A stretch of 6,086 nt of DNA from an uncultured Blautia sp. (GTDB taxonomy: Bacteria; Bacillota_A; Clostridia; Lachnospirales; Lachnospiraceae): NCBI GenBank assembly GCA_905209435.1, contig CAJLTE010000144.1, positions 1 to 6,086 of the forward strand, given 5' to 3'. The position numbers were made by a program, and so were the translations under genes. This document shows, one piece after another, positions 1-5,452 of this stretch (its first letter is position 1; each line of letters starts with the position of its first letter). The notes beneath the pieces are model-generated. The model did not search any database. It worked only from the letters and a program-made list of their open reading frames with translations, and was not told where the DNA came from.

Positions 1-903
1 GCAGATCCATATAATAGAGAGTATAAGATCAATGATGACAAGACAGAGCTTTTAGAGGAAGAGATTGACCGTTTGACGGGGCTTTTTCATATGCCGAAGG
101 AGTCCTCTTTACCTGGGGCCTGTCGCTTGTCTGCTGAGATTGATGTGACTTGGGCTGTGGCCAGAAGAGCGGAGCGTGATCTTGCGGCTGTAAGTGTAAA
201 GTTTGGTTCTGACACAGGAAGCAAGAAATATATGAACCGTCTGGCAGACTATCTGTATGTGCTTGCACGCTATGAAGAAGCGAAGGCGGCAGGTCAGAAG
301 ATGGGTACGTCAGAGTCTTTAGAAACTGACGCATCTTCTGAAAATACGGAACTACATGCAAGTGGAACTGAGAAAGTGGCAGGAGGAAGCGTGAGCGTGG
401 ATACGAAAGTTGAAAATTCTCTCATATCTGGTACCTCTGATTCTGTAGACGAAGCTGTAATTCAGGCAGTACTGCGCCGCATGGGTATGCAGAATAAGAT
501 TACACTGGATGGAGCGAAGAAGCTGATCGGGAAAATCGAACAGGAAGCCCTTCGCCGCGGTAAGAAAGCAGTGATTGCAGTTTGCGGTCCGGAAGGAAAT
601 CCAATTGCCGTTCATGTAATGGACGGAGCATTTCTGGTAAGCTTTGATGTCGCTTTGAAAAAAGCTTATACTTCTGTTGCGGTGAAAATGTCCACCATGG
701 AATTATCCAAACTGGCTCAGCCAGGCGGAACCTTTTATGGCGTAGATAAGATGGATGGTGGAAAAATCGTGATTTTCGGAGGCGGCGTGCCGCTGAAATC
801 CGGAGATACGATTATCGGAGGTCTTGGTATAAGCGGAGGCACAGGAGAGGAAGATCACAGCCTGGCAGAATATGCATTGTCCGTATTACCGGAGATATTG
901 TAG
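1..903 (+). CDS. pduO: PduO-type corrinoid adenosyltransferase with C-terminal DUF336/GlcG-like domain (5' truncated)
   Basis: The reading frame is open from base 1, so the true start lies upstream; 300 residues are visible before the TAG stop. Family role: it transfers adenosyl from ATP to cob(I)alamin to make adenosylcobalamin for diol or glycerol dehydratase, usually in a propanediol-utilisation cluster. The first ~100 visible residues are the C-terminal half of the adenosyltransferase fold: the core helix ending ARRAER (codons near 160-177) and NRLADYLYVLAR (235-270). A Ser/Thr/Glu-rich linker of about 50 residues follows (roughly 300-450). The rest is a DUF336/GlcG-like domain with the MDGA motif and the glycine-rich GGGVPLKSGDTIIGGLGISGG signature; in PduO this domain is reported to bind heme. 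The two-domain order matches full-length PduO. Oddity: Trp at codon 151-153, where this family normally has Arg. No further pdu gene follows; a terminator closes the unit. The domain assignment is firm; catalytic activity is not assured. Confidence 0.92.
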   Translation, partial: ADPYNREYKINDDKTELLEEEIDRLTGLFHMPKESSLPGACRLSAEIDVTWAVARRAERDLAAVSVKFGSDTGSKKYMNRLADYLYVLARYEEAKAAGQKMGTSESLETDASSENTELHASGTEKVAGGSVSVDTKVENSLISGTSDSVDEAVIQAVLRRMGMQNKITLDGAKKLIGKIEQEALRRGKKAVIAVCGPEGNPIAVHVMDGAFLVSFDVALKKAYTSVAVKMSTMELSKLAQPGGTFYGVDKMDGGKIVIFGGGVPLKSGDTIIGGLGISGGTGEEDHSLAEYALSVLPEIL

Positions 904-931
904 TTGGAATATAGTACAAGGATTATGACAG

Positions 932-976
932 AGAAAGGCTATTTTTTCAGGAAAGAGAAAAAGCCTTTCTTTTTTT
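932..976 (+). terminator. Rho-independent terminator of pduO, overlapping the end of the convergent gene
   Basis: A perfect 9-bp inverted repeat, AGAAAGGCT (932-940) and AGCCTTTCT (962-970), is followed by a T run (970-976). T942-945 can also pair with A958-961 past a single bulged A, lengthening the stem. No T run follows the hairpin on the minus strand, so it should act on plus-strand transcripts only. It covers the stop codon and last ~11 codons of the opposing chaperone gene, whose Lys/Phe-rich tail (KKKGFFSFLKK) is encoded by the A/T-rich hairpin. Confidence 0.8.
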
Positions 977-1199
977 CGTAAGGAGCTTTTGAGACAGAAA
1001 GCAGTTTATAACCTGTTTTATCAATGGTCTCTTTCAGCTTTGCTTCATCAAGATCATTTTCTGTAAGGATAACCGTCTCTCCTTTTGTATGGGACGAGGT
1101 GACTTTTTTTACAGAAAAGTTATTACGAATACTTTCGTTAATGTGGGATTCACACATTCCACACATCATTCCGTCTATTTTTAATGTAATCTGCTGCAT
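939..1199 (-). CDS. CopZ-like heavy-metal-associated (HMA) domain protein, probable copper chaperone
   Basis: Small cytoplasmic metallochaperone of 86 residues, nearly all a single HMA domain. Strand 1 (QQITLKIDG) leads into the metal loop GMMCGMC at residues 10-16, the canonical GMxCxxC motif with Cys13 and Cys16. A helix (ESHINESIRNNF), the VKKVTSSHTKGETVIL hairpin, the helix DEAKLKETIDKTGY and a final strand KLLSVSKA follow. The family binds Cu(I), or sometimes other soft metals, and passes it to a P-type ATPase or a repressor. The Lys/Phe-rich tail KKKGFFSFLKK extends past the domain. The ATG start has a good AAAGGAG ribosome site 6-7 bases upstream. It lies 110 bp downstream of the 78-residue gene on the same strand with no terminator seen between, so co-transcription is likely. 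No ATPase or CopY/CsoR gene is in the window, so the metal is inferred. Confidence 0.85.
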   Translation of the reverse strand: MQQITLKIDGMMCGMCESHINESIRNNFSVKKVTSSHTKGETVILTENDLDEAKLKETIDKTGYKLLSVSKAPYEKKKGFFSFLKK

Positions 1200-1309
1200 A
1201 ATTTAATCTCCTTTTCTTAATAGATTTGCCATAAATGACCTGTCGGTATGTTTTCAGAAGAAGCGGTACTGGAGCCTGTTTGAAAAATCATTCCCGCAAT
1301 CTGCAGACT

Positions 1310-1546
1310 TTAAGCTGTGTAATCAAATTTCACAAAGGACAGCTCGCAGTTTGCAATACGGCTGCAGATATTTACTGCTGAATACATTACCACGGAAAAT
1401 TCTCCGTCAATGGTATCCACATAAAGATAACGTCCGTCAGCGGAGATTCTGGCGTGTTTCACATCGCCTCGCTCTGTCAGTTCTTTTATGATTTTATTTG
1501 CCAGGTCTTCCGTAACAGTTTTTGATAAATGATAACATCTTCCCAT
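1310..1546 (-). CDS. Small protein of unknown function, HMA-like layout without CxxC
   Basis: 78 residues; I do not recognise a named family. Predicted elements run strand (RCYHLSK), helix (TEDLANKIIKELTER), strand (VKHARISADGR), strand (YLYVDTI), helix (FSVVMYSAVNICSRIAN), strand (CELSFVKF). This is a beta-alpha-beta-beta-alpha-beta order like HMA domains, but the metal loop is absent. Cysteines are scattered (Cys4, two in NICSRIANC). An in-frame TGA lies 6 bases before the ATG, which fixes 1546 as the earliest start. The ribosome site is weak: AAAGGA about 12 bases upstream. It is the first gene after the promoter at 1600-1608, ahead of the CopZ-like gene, suggesting a shared role in metal handling or sensing (inference). 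The ordered ADGRYLYVDT pattern and the adjacent promoter argue for a real gene. Confidence 0.7.
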   Translation of the reverse strand: MGRCYHLSKTVTEDLANKIIKELTERGDVKHARISADGRYLYVDTIDGEFSVVMYSAVNICSRIANCELSFVKFDYTA

Positions 1547-1582
1547 GATTCAACAGATTCCTTTCGTCGTACTTGCGTTAGT

Positions 1583-1608
1583 TATTTCTAATTAGAAATA
1601 TTATAGCA
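1583..1608 (-). promoter_or_regulatory. Extended -10 promoter with an 18-bp palindrome, for the metal-chaperone unit
   Basis: Reading the minus strand, TGC-TATAAT (1608 down to 1600) is a consensus extended -10. No good -35 is seen 17 bp further up, which is common for extended -10 promoters. Immediately downstream, at the expected transcription start, lies the perfect 18-bp palindrome TATTTCTAATTAGAAATA (1583-1600), sharing one base with the -10. A dimeric repressor bound there would block initiation. A second small inverted repeat, GATAAA-A-TTTATC (1639-1651), lies upstream. Neither sequence obviously matches the CopY box or the GC-rich CsoR site, so the regulator is unknown. Confidence 0.6.
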
Positions 1609-2062
1609 CGTTTCAGACAAAAGAAAACTCCAGCTACAGATAAAATTTATCATTTAAGTGTCGAATTATGGGAGAATTTTACGACCGAATTTCGTTGTAA
1701 TGGTGGTCGGCTTTTGTTAGAATAAAAGAAACGAAAGAGAAAAACAATTTCTGATTTTCTGCGGCGTTCTGCAGCAGTATGTGCGGACAGTTTTCTGCCA
1801 TGGGCTAATCTGCCTGATCAGCAGCAATTCCATCATCCATTTACTTGAAGGCAACCTGCATAAGGGTCCTGGAATAAGAGACCATTCTGGAAAAAAATCG
1901 GCATGTATATCAAAATAACAGTAAACATCTGCCTTTTCGCGTCTGTACAGCAAAAGAGTGCGCAAAAATGCGTTGCCATAGCCTGCAAAAATGCGGGAAT
2001 CATTCTCTGTCGTCTTTCTTACGGCGAACAACTCATATCTTCTACATATCTGAAGCAGTAAG
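1609..2062. other. Stretch without a supported gene
   Basis: Between the promoter of the metal-chaperone unit and the araC terminator I see no convincing gene. The minus strand is open for about 104 codons (1717-2031), but the frame begins at a TTG with no ribosome site, lies just past the araC terminator with no visible promoter, and resembles no family I know. It is rich in Arg, Cys, Trp and Leu, as chance frames often are. A decayed gene remains possible. A weak inverted repeat (CGACC near 1682, GGTCG near 1706) followed by CTTTTG could be a poor plus-strand terminator, but no plus-strand gene leads into it. Confidence 0.5.
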
Positions 2063-2095
2063 AGAAAAGGGCGGACATCAGGCCAATGCCCGCCC
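2063..2095 (-). terminator. Rho-independent terminator of the AraC-family gene
   Basis: GGGCGG (2069-2074) pairs with CCGCCC (2090-2095). After one A/C mismatch, CAT (2076-2078) pairs with ATG (2086-2088), leaving a 7-base loop. On the minus strand the GC-rich stem is followed by TTTTCTCTT (2068 downward). It lies about 45 bp past the araC stop codon. Confidence 0.82.
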
Positions 2096-2138
2096 GGTAA
2101 AAATCACCGCTGTCAATTATTTTCATAGCAGTATAGTA

Positions 2139-2987
2139 TCAGCTTTTATTATATTTACCTGGTGTAGTTCCTTTATACTTTTTGAATGTACGGATGAAAT
2201 AACTCAAATCATTGAAACCATTTCGATAAGCAATATCAGTAATGGAATCACCTGTAGTGGACAGTTCATAACAGGCCTGTTCAATACGCTGTCGGTTCAG
2301 ATAATCCATAGGTGTCTGATGGGTCATCTCAGAAAAAAAACGGCAGAAGTACTTAGGTGACATGGAAACAGATTCGGATAACTGACTAAGGGTAAGGGGA
2401 GAAGCATAGTTCTTTTCAATGAACTCCACAACCTGTTTCAACTGCAGAATTCGTTTGTAATCCCGGCGTGCTTTGGGCTGGCTGTCCAGATAGTAATGAT
2501 TACCAAAAACAATACCAAAAAAGTGGTAAAATTGTCCGATTACAGAAAGCTCATACCCTGTCTTTTTTTCCTCCATAGCGTGAAAAAGTGAATTTACGAT
2601 ACCTAGAACGTCCGGATAGCGATTGTCAAAATGGTGGAAAATCAAAATATCCTGATGTACGATTTTCTGGATATAATCAGCGCATACGGAATTCAGCTTC
2701 AGAAATACGTTCATGTCAAATACAATGCACTGATAGACACAATTCACAGGAATTCCGGAATGTAAAATTCCACTGTGGACAAAAATTACATCGCCCTGGG
2801 TCGCTTTAAAACTTTTTTCATCTAAAGTGACGGTGAATTCGCCGGAAAGAATGCGAATGATTTCATATTCTACATGCCAGTGATAAGACATAATGTAGCG
2901 GGGATGGTTTTCATCAATATGATGAAACTCAAAAGGAAACTCATAAGTGCCGCGCGGACGGTCTTCGTTCTGATCAATAATCTGCAA
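2139..2987 (-). CDS. AraC-family transcriptional regulator with N-terminal cupin domain
   Basis: A DNA-binding regulator of about 282 residues, the usual length for this family. The N-terminal half is a sugar-type cupin: HWHVEYEI near residues 36-43 and GDVIFVHSGILHSG near 65-78 form the effector pocket. The last ~100 residues are the AraC double helix-turn-helix: LTLSQLSESVSMSPKYFCRFF then ITDIAYRNGFNDLSYFIRTFKKYKGTTPGKY. The frame also contains a TTG at 3005, but the TTG at 2987 is preferred: GGAGG (2999-2995) sits 7 bases ahead of it, and would lie inside the coding region if 3005 were used. It is transcribed divergently from fucI across a 288-bp gap, so it is the natural candidate activator of fucI, perhaps responding to fucose or a downstream intermediate (inference). 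It has its own promoter and terminator. The effector cannot be read from sequence. Confidence 0.9.
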   Translation of the reverse strand: MQIIDQNEDRPRGTYEFPFEFHHIDENHPRYIMSYHWHVEYEIIRILSGEFTVTLDEKSFKATQGDVIFVHSGILHSGIPVNCVYQCIVFDMNVFLKLNSVCADYIQKIVHQDILIFHHFDNRYPDVLGIVNSLFHAMEEKKTGYELSVIGQFYHFFGIVFGNHYYLDSQPKARRDYKRILQLKQVVEFIEKNYASPLTLSQLSESVSMSPKYFCRFFSEMTHQTPMDYLNRQRIEQACYELSTTGDSITDIAYRNGFNDLSYFIRTFKKYKGTTPGKYNKS

Positions 2988-3064
2988 AATTTTTCCTCCA
3001 GTCAAGAATTTATAGAAATTTTATTGTTTCTACAGAAAAGGTGAATATTGTACTATTATTTGCT

Positions 3065-3094
3065 ATTATATCACAAGTAATTTTCTGGAATCAA
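3065..3094 (-). promoter_or_regulatory. Promoter of the AraC-family gene
   Basis: On the minus strand TTGATT (3094-3089; four of six consensus bases) is followed after 18 bp by TATAAT (3070-3065), with TG one base ahead of it (extended -10). Transcription should begin near 3058, giving a leader of about 70 bases to the TTG start at 2987. It overlaps the space where the fucI -35 would have to lie. Confidence 0.65.
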
Positions 3095-3097
3095 TCT

Positions 3098-3103
3098 TAT
3101 AAT
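3098..3103 (+). promoter_or_regulatory. Candidate -10 element for fucI
   Basis: A perfect TATAAT lies on the plus strand, but the -35 position 16-18 bp upstream (around 3074-3080, AAGTAA) does not resemble TTGACA and there is no TGn extension. A weak -35 would suit an activator-dependent promoter. If used, transcription starts near 3110 and the leader is about 165 bases. Other A/T-rich sites closer to the gene cannot be excluded. Confidence 0.35.
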
Positions 3104-3123
3104 GTGAAATATGAGAGGCTGAG

Positions 3124-3225
3124 AGAAAAAATAGATTTTCTAGTCAGCGGCACACAGGCAGAGTGCCTGAAACAGAGTTAAGAAAGCTATTGTAATTATT
3201 CAGCAGGCAATTACGAAATGCTGAA
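3124..3225 (+). promoter_or_regulatory. Potentially structured 5' leader of fucI, including a possible H-type pseudoknot
   Basis: Three local structures can be drawn. AGAAAA (3124-3129) pairs with TTTTCT (3136-3141). CAGGCA (3155-3160) pairs with TGCCTG (3164-3169) around a 3-base loop. GTAATT (3192-3197) pairs with AATTAC (3209-3214), while TTCAGCA (3199-3205) pairs with TGCTGAA (3219-3225). The last two helices interleave, so they are either mutually exclusive or form an H-type pseudoknot with linkers of 1, 3 and 4 bases. No stem is followed by a T run, so this does not look like a terminator. I do not recognise a known riboswitch class. Confidence 0.4.
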
Positions 3226-3257
3226 CAGTTACGAACAATTTAATTTATATTTATAAC

Positions 3258-3263
3258 AGGAGG
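3258..3263 (+). promoter_or_regulatory. Ribosome binding site of fucI, unusually distant
   Basis: A full AGGAGG site is present, but 12 bases separate it from the fucI ATG at 3276; 5-9 is usual. An out-of-frame ATG at 3265 lies only one base past it. The fucI start is nevertheless supported by the family N-terminus ([12 protein letters not shown]) just downstream. Confidence 0.7.
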
Positions 3264-3275
3264 TATGAAACTACT

Positions 3276-5072
3276 ATGGCAAAGAGCAGATTAATCGGAA
3301 GCTACCCTGTAATCGGTATCAGACCGACTATTGACGGACGTAGAGGAGCACTCGACGTAAGAGGATCTCTGGAAGAGCAGACCATGAATATGGCTAAGTC
3401 CGTTAAGGAATTATATGAGGCAAACTTAAAATATTCAAATGGTGAGCCTGTAAAGGTTGTTATCGCTGATACCACAATCGGACGCGTTGGTGAGGCAGCT
3501 GCTTGTGCAGACAAGTTCAGACATGAAGGTGTTGATATCACTGTAACAGTTACACCTTGCTGGTGCTACGGTGCAGAGACAATGGATATGGATCCACAGA
3601 CCATCAAGGCTGTTTGGGGATTCAATGCTACTGAGAGACCAGGAGCTGTTTATCTGGCTTCCGTTCTTGCTACACATGCACAGAAGGGTCTTCCGGCATT
3701 CGGTATCTACGGACACGAAGTTCTGGATGCTGATGACACAGAGATGCCAGAAGATGTTAAAGAAAAAATGTTAAGATTCGGTCGTGCAGCTGTTGCTGTT
3801 GCAACTATGAGAAACAAATCATGGCTGCAGATCGGTTCCGTTACAATGGGTATCGGCGGATCTATTATCGATCCTGATTTCATCGAGTCCTATCTTGGAA
3901 TGCGTGTTGAATCTGTTGATGAGGTTGAAATTATCCGTCGTATGACAGAAGGCATCTATGATCATGAAGAATTTGACAGAGCTATGAAATGGGCAAAAGA
4001 AAACTGCACCATCGGCTTTGACAAGAACCCACCGGAACTTCAGATGACAGAGGAGCAGAAAGAAGAGCAGTTTGAGTTTGTAGTTAAGATGGCTGTTATT
4101 ATTAAAGAGCTTATGAATGGATGCGATAACCTTGATCCGAAGTTCTCAGAGGAAGCAATCGGACACAATGCGATTGCAGCTGGCTTCCAGGGACAGAGAC
4201 AGTGGACTGATTTCTATCCGAATGGTGACTTCGCAGAGGCTATGCTGAATACTTCCTTTGACTGGGATGGCGCAAGAGAGCCATACATCCTTGCTACAGA
4301 GAATGATGTTCTCAACGGTTTGGGAATGCTGTTCATGAAACTCCTTACCGGACGTGCTCAGATGTTTGCAGATGTTCGTACATACTGGAGCGCAAATGCT
4401 GTTAAACGAGTTACAGGATATGATCTTGAAGGTGTTGCAAAAGAGAACGATGGTATTATCCATCTGATCAACTCTGGTGCATGCTGTCTTGACGCTTCCG
4501 GTGTTGTTAAGGATGAGAACGGCGAAGGCGTTATGAAAGAGTGGTGGAACGTTACAGAAGAAGATCAGAAAGCCATCATGAAGGCTACTACCTGGAATGC
4601 AGCTGATAACGGATACTTCCGTGGCGGCGGATTCTCCTCCAGATTTGAGACAAGAGCTACTATGCCGGCAACTATGATCCGTCTGAACCTTGTAAAAGGA
4701 CTTGGACCGGTTCTTCAGATCGCAGAGGGCTGGACAGTAGAGCTTCCAGAGGCTGTATCTGATACACTTTGGAAACGTACTGACTATACATGGCCATGCA
4801 CATGGTTCGTACCGAGATGCGATGGCAAGGATGGTGCATTCAAGAGTGCATATGATGTTATGAATAACTGGGGCGCTAACCATGGCGCAATCTCTTATGG
4901 ACATATTGGTGCTGATCTGATCACAATGTGCTCTATGCTGAGAATTCCGGTTTGCATGCACAATGTACCGGAAACTGATATCTTCCGTCCGGCTGCTTGG
5001 AATGCATTTGGAATGGATAAAGAGGGTGCAGATTTCAGAGCTTGCAAGAACTATGGACCTCTTTATAAATAA
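3276..5072 (+). CDS. fucI: L-fucose isomerase
   Basis: A complete 598-residue cytoplasmic enzyme, close to the 591 of E. coli FucI. It interconverts L-fucose and L-fuculose, the first step of fucose use, and the family also acts on D-arabinose. The N-terminus [23 protein letters not shown] is the family signature. Metal and catalytic residues can be placed: Glu342 in ATENDVLNG, Asp366 in FADVRTYWS and His536 in [11 protein letters not shown] correspond to E. coli Glu337, Asp361 and His528 (alignment by eye); the Mn2+ site is therefore intact. C-terminal block [26 protein letters not shown] is also typical. The codon choice is uniform (many GTT, GCT, AGA), unlike the flanking genes, suggesting high expression. 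No fucK, fucA or fucP lies beside it, and terminators follow at once, so it appears to be transcribed alone, opposite the AraC regulator. Confidence 0.97.
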   Translation: MAKSRLIGSYPVIGIRPTIDGRRGALDVRGSLEEQTMNMAKSVKELYEANLKYSNGEPVKVVIADTTIGRVGEAAACADKFRHEGVDITVTVTPCWCYGAETMDMDPQTIKAVWGFNATERPGAVYLASVLATHAQKGLPAFGIYGHEVLDADDTEMPEDVKEKMLRFGRAAVAVATMRNKSWLQIGSVTMGIGGSIIDPDFIESYLGMRVESVDEVEIIRRMTEGIYDHEEFDRAMKWAKENCTIGFDKNPPELQMTEEQKEEQFEFVVKMAVIIKELMNGCDNLDPKFSEEAIGHNAIAAGFQGQRQWTDFYPNGDFAEAMLNTSFDWDGAREPYILATENDVLNGLGMLFMKLLTGRAQMFADVRTYWSANAVKRVTGYDLEGVAKENDGIIHLINSGACCLDASGVVKDENGEGVMKEWWNVTEEDQKAIMKATTWNAADNGYFRGGGFSSRFETRATMPATMIRLNLVKGLGPVLQIAEGWTVELPEAVSDTLWKRTDYTWPCTWFVPRCDGKDGAFKSAYDVMNNWGANHGAISYGHIGADLITMCSMLRIPVCMHNVPETDIFRPAAWNAFGMDKEGADFRACKNYGPLYK

Positions 5073-5135
5073 TTAGCTTTTTATAACTTAACTGCTTTCT
5101 TTCACTCCCTCAGGACAATGAAGGAAAGCTGAGAG

Positions 5136-5162
5136 AGAGCGGGACTTTTGTCTCGCTCTTTT
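5136..5162 (+). terminator. First terminator of fucI
   Basis: A 10-bp stem (5136-5145 with 5150-5159, including one G-T wobble) closes a TTTT loop and runs directly into TTTT (5159-5162). It lies about 64 bp past the fucI stop. Confidence 0.85.
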
Positions 5163-5167
5163 ACTGT

Positions 5168-5224
5168 CTGGGAACCTTTATCGGACATACATTCGCATGA
5201 TTTCATGCCAGGTTCCCGGTTTTT
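5168..5224 (+). terminator. Second, branched terminator-like hairpin after fucI
   Basis: CTGGGAACC (5168-5176) pairs with GGTTCCCGG (5211-5219; one T-G wobble), and the stem is followed at once by TTTTT (5220-5224). Its 34-base loop holds a second perfect stem, GCATGA (5195-5200) with TCATGC (5203-5208). There is no matching T run on the minus strand. It is either a back-up terminator or the end of a small transcript. Confidence 0.65.
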
Positions 5225-5278
5225 CTGTGAAATTTGTTTATAAAAACACCTCGCGGAACATTTCCGGTGAATAGTAAC
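5222..5278 (+). repeat. Imperfect direct repeat, copy 1 (core CCTCGCGGAA)
   Basis: Matches 5362-5418 at a 140-bp offset. The best part (5242-5278 against 5382-5418) agrees at 29 of 37 positions, with an identical ten-base core CCTCGCGGAA (5249-5258); many differences are transitions. In this copy CGGAA (5254-5258) pairs with TTCCG (5262-5266) just downstream, around a 3-base loop. It starts at the end of the second fucI terminator. Confidence 0.65.
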
Positions 5279-5316
5279 TGTTGCTGTAAAATAATGGGAA
5301 AATATGAGAAAAATGG

Positions 5317-5344
5317 TTGCAAGTTTTTCCTGGTGTGTTACAAT
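5317..5344 (+). promoter_or_regulatory. Promoter of the SH3-repeat protein gene
   Basis: TTGCAA (5317-5322) and TACAAT (5339-5344) are spaced by 16 bp, and TG lies one base ahead of the -10 (5336-5337). Transcription should start near 5351, so the mRNA leader of about 100 bases would contain copy 2 of the repeat, while copy 1 stays upstream of the promoter. Confidence 0.6.
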
Positions 5345-5361
5345 GAAAAGCAGAAAAATGG

Positions 5362-5418
5362 TTACTGCTCATTCCGTTCACAAAAATACCTCGCGGAATG
5401 TTATCAGTAAACAGTAAC
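5362..5418 (+). repeat. Imperfect direct repeat, copy 2 (core CCTCGCGGAA)
   Basis: Partner of 5222-5278. Here the core (5389-5398) pairs with an upstream partner: CATTCCG (5370-5376) with CGGAATG (5394-5400), a perfect 7-bp stem over a 17-base loop. It lies in the predicted leader of the SH3 gene, ending about 35 bp before its start codon. The sequence AGAAAAATGGTT also occurs twice near the promoter (5307-5318 and 5352-5363). Confidence 0.65.
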
Positions 5419-5452
5419 GAAAAATGTATACAAGAGGGAAAAGAGGATATAT

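Noticed and set aside
1682..1715. Inverted repeat CGACC/GGTCG followed by CTTTTG
   Set aside because: Only 5 bp with an 18-base loop and a broken T run, and no plus-strand gene upstream to terminate.
1717..2031. Minus-strand open frame of about 104 codons in the intergenic region
   Set aside because: TTG start without ribosome site or promoter, just past a terminator, no recognisable motif and an unusual composition. Neighbouring frames show no pieces of a known protein either.
1968..2360. Plus-strand open frame of 130 codons overlapping the araC terminator and 3' end
   Set aside because: Runs antisense to the araC coding end and through its terminator; the product resembles nothing and no ribosome site was seen.
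3110..3275. A known riboswitch (TPP, lysine, cobalamin, c-di-GMP) in the fucI leader
   Set aside because: I looked for the conserved blocks of these classes and did not see them; the pseudoknot candidate is reported as unclassified.
3265..3294. Nine-codon open frame (MKLLWQRAD) overlapping the fucI start
   Set aside because: The AGGAGG is only one base before its ATG, too close for efficient initiation. A leader peptide is conceivable but unsupported.
4146..4961. Long minus-strand open frame (271 codons) opposite fucI
   Set aside because: Lies wholly inside fucI, and its Cys/Ser/His-rich product is what the complement of strongly biased codons gives. It is a shadow frame.
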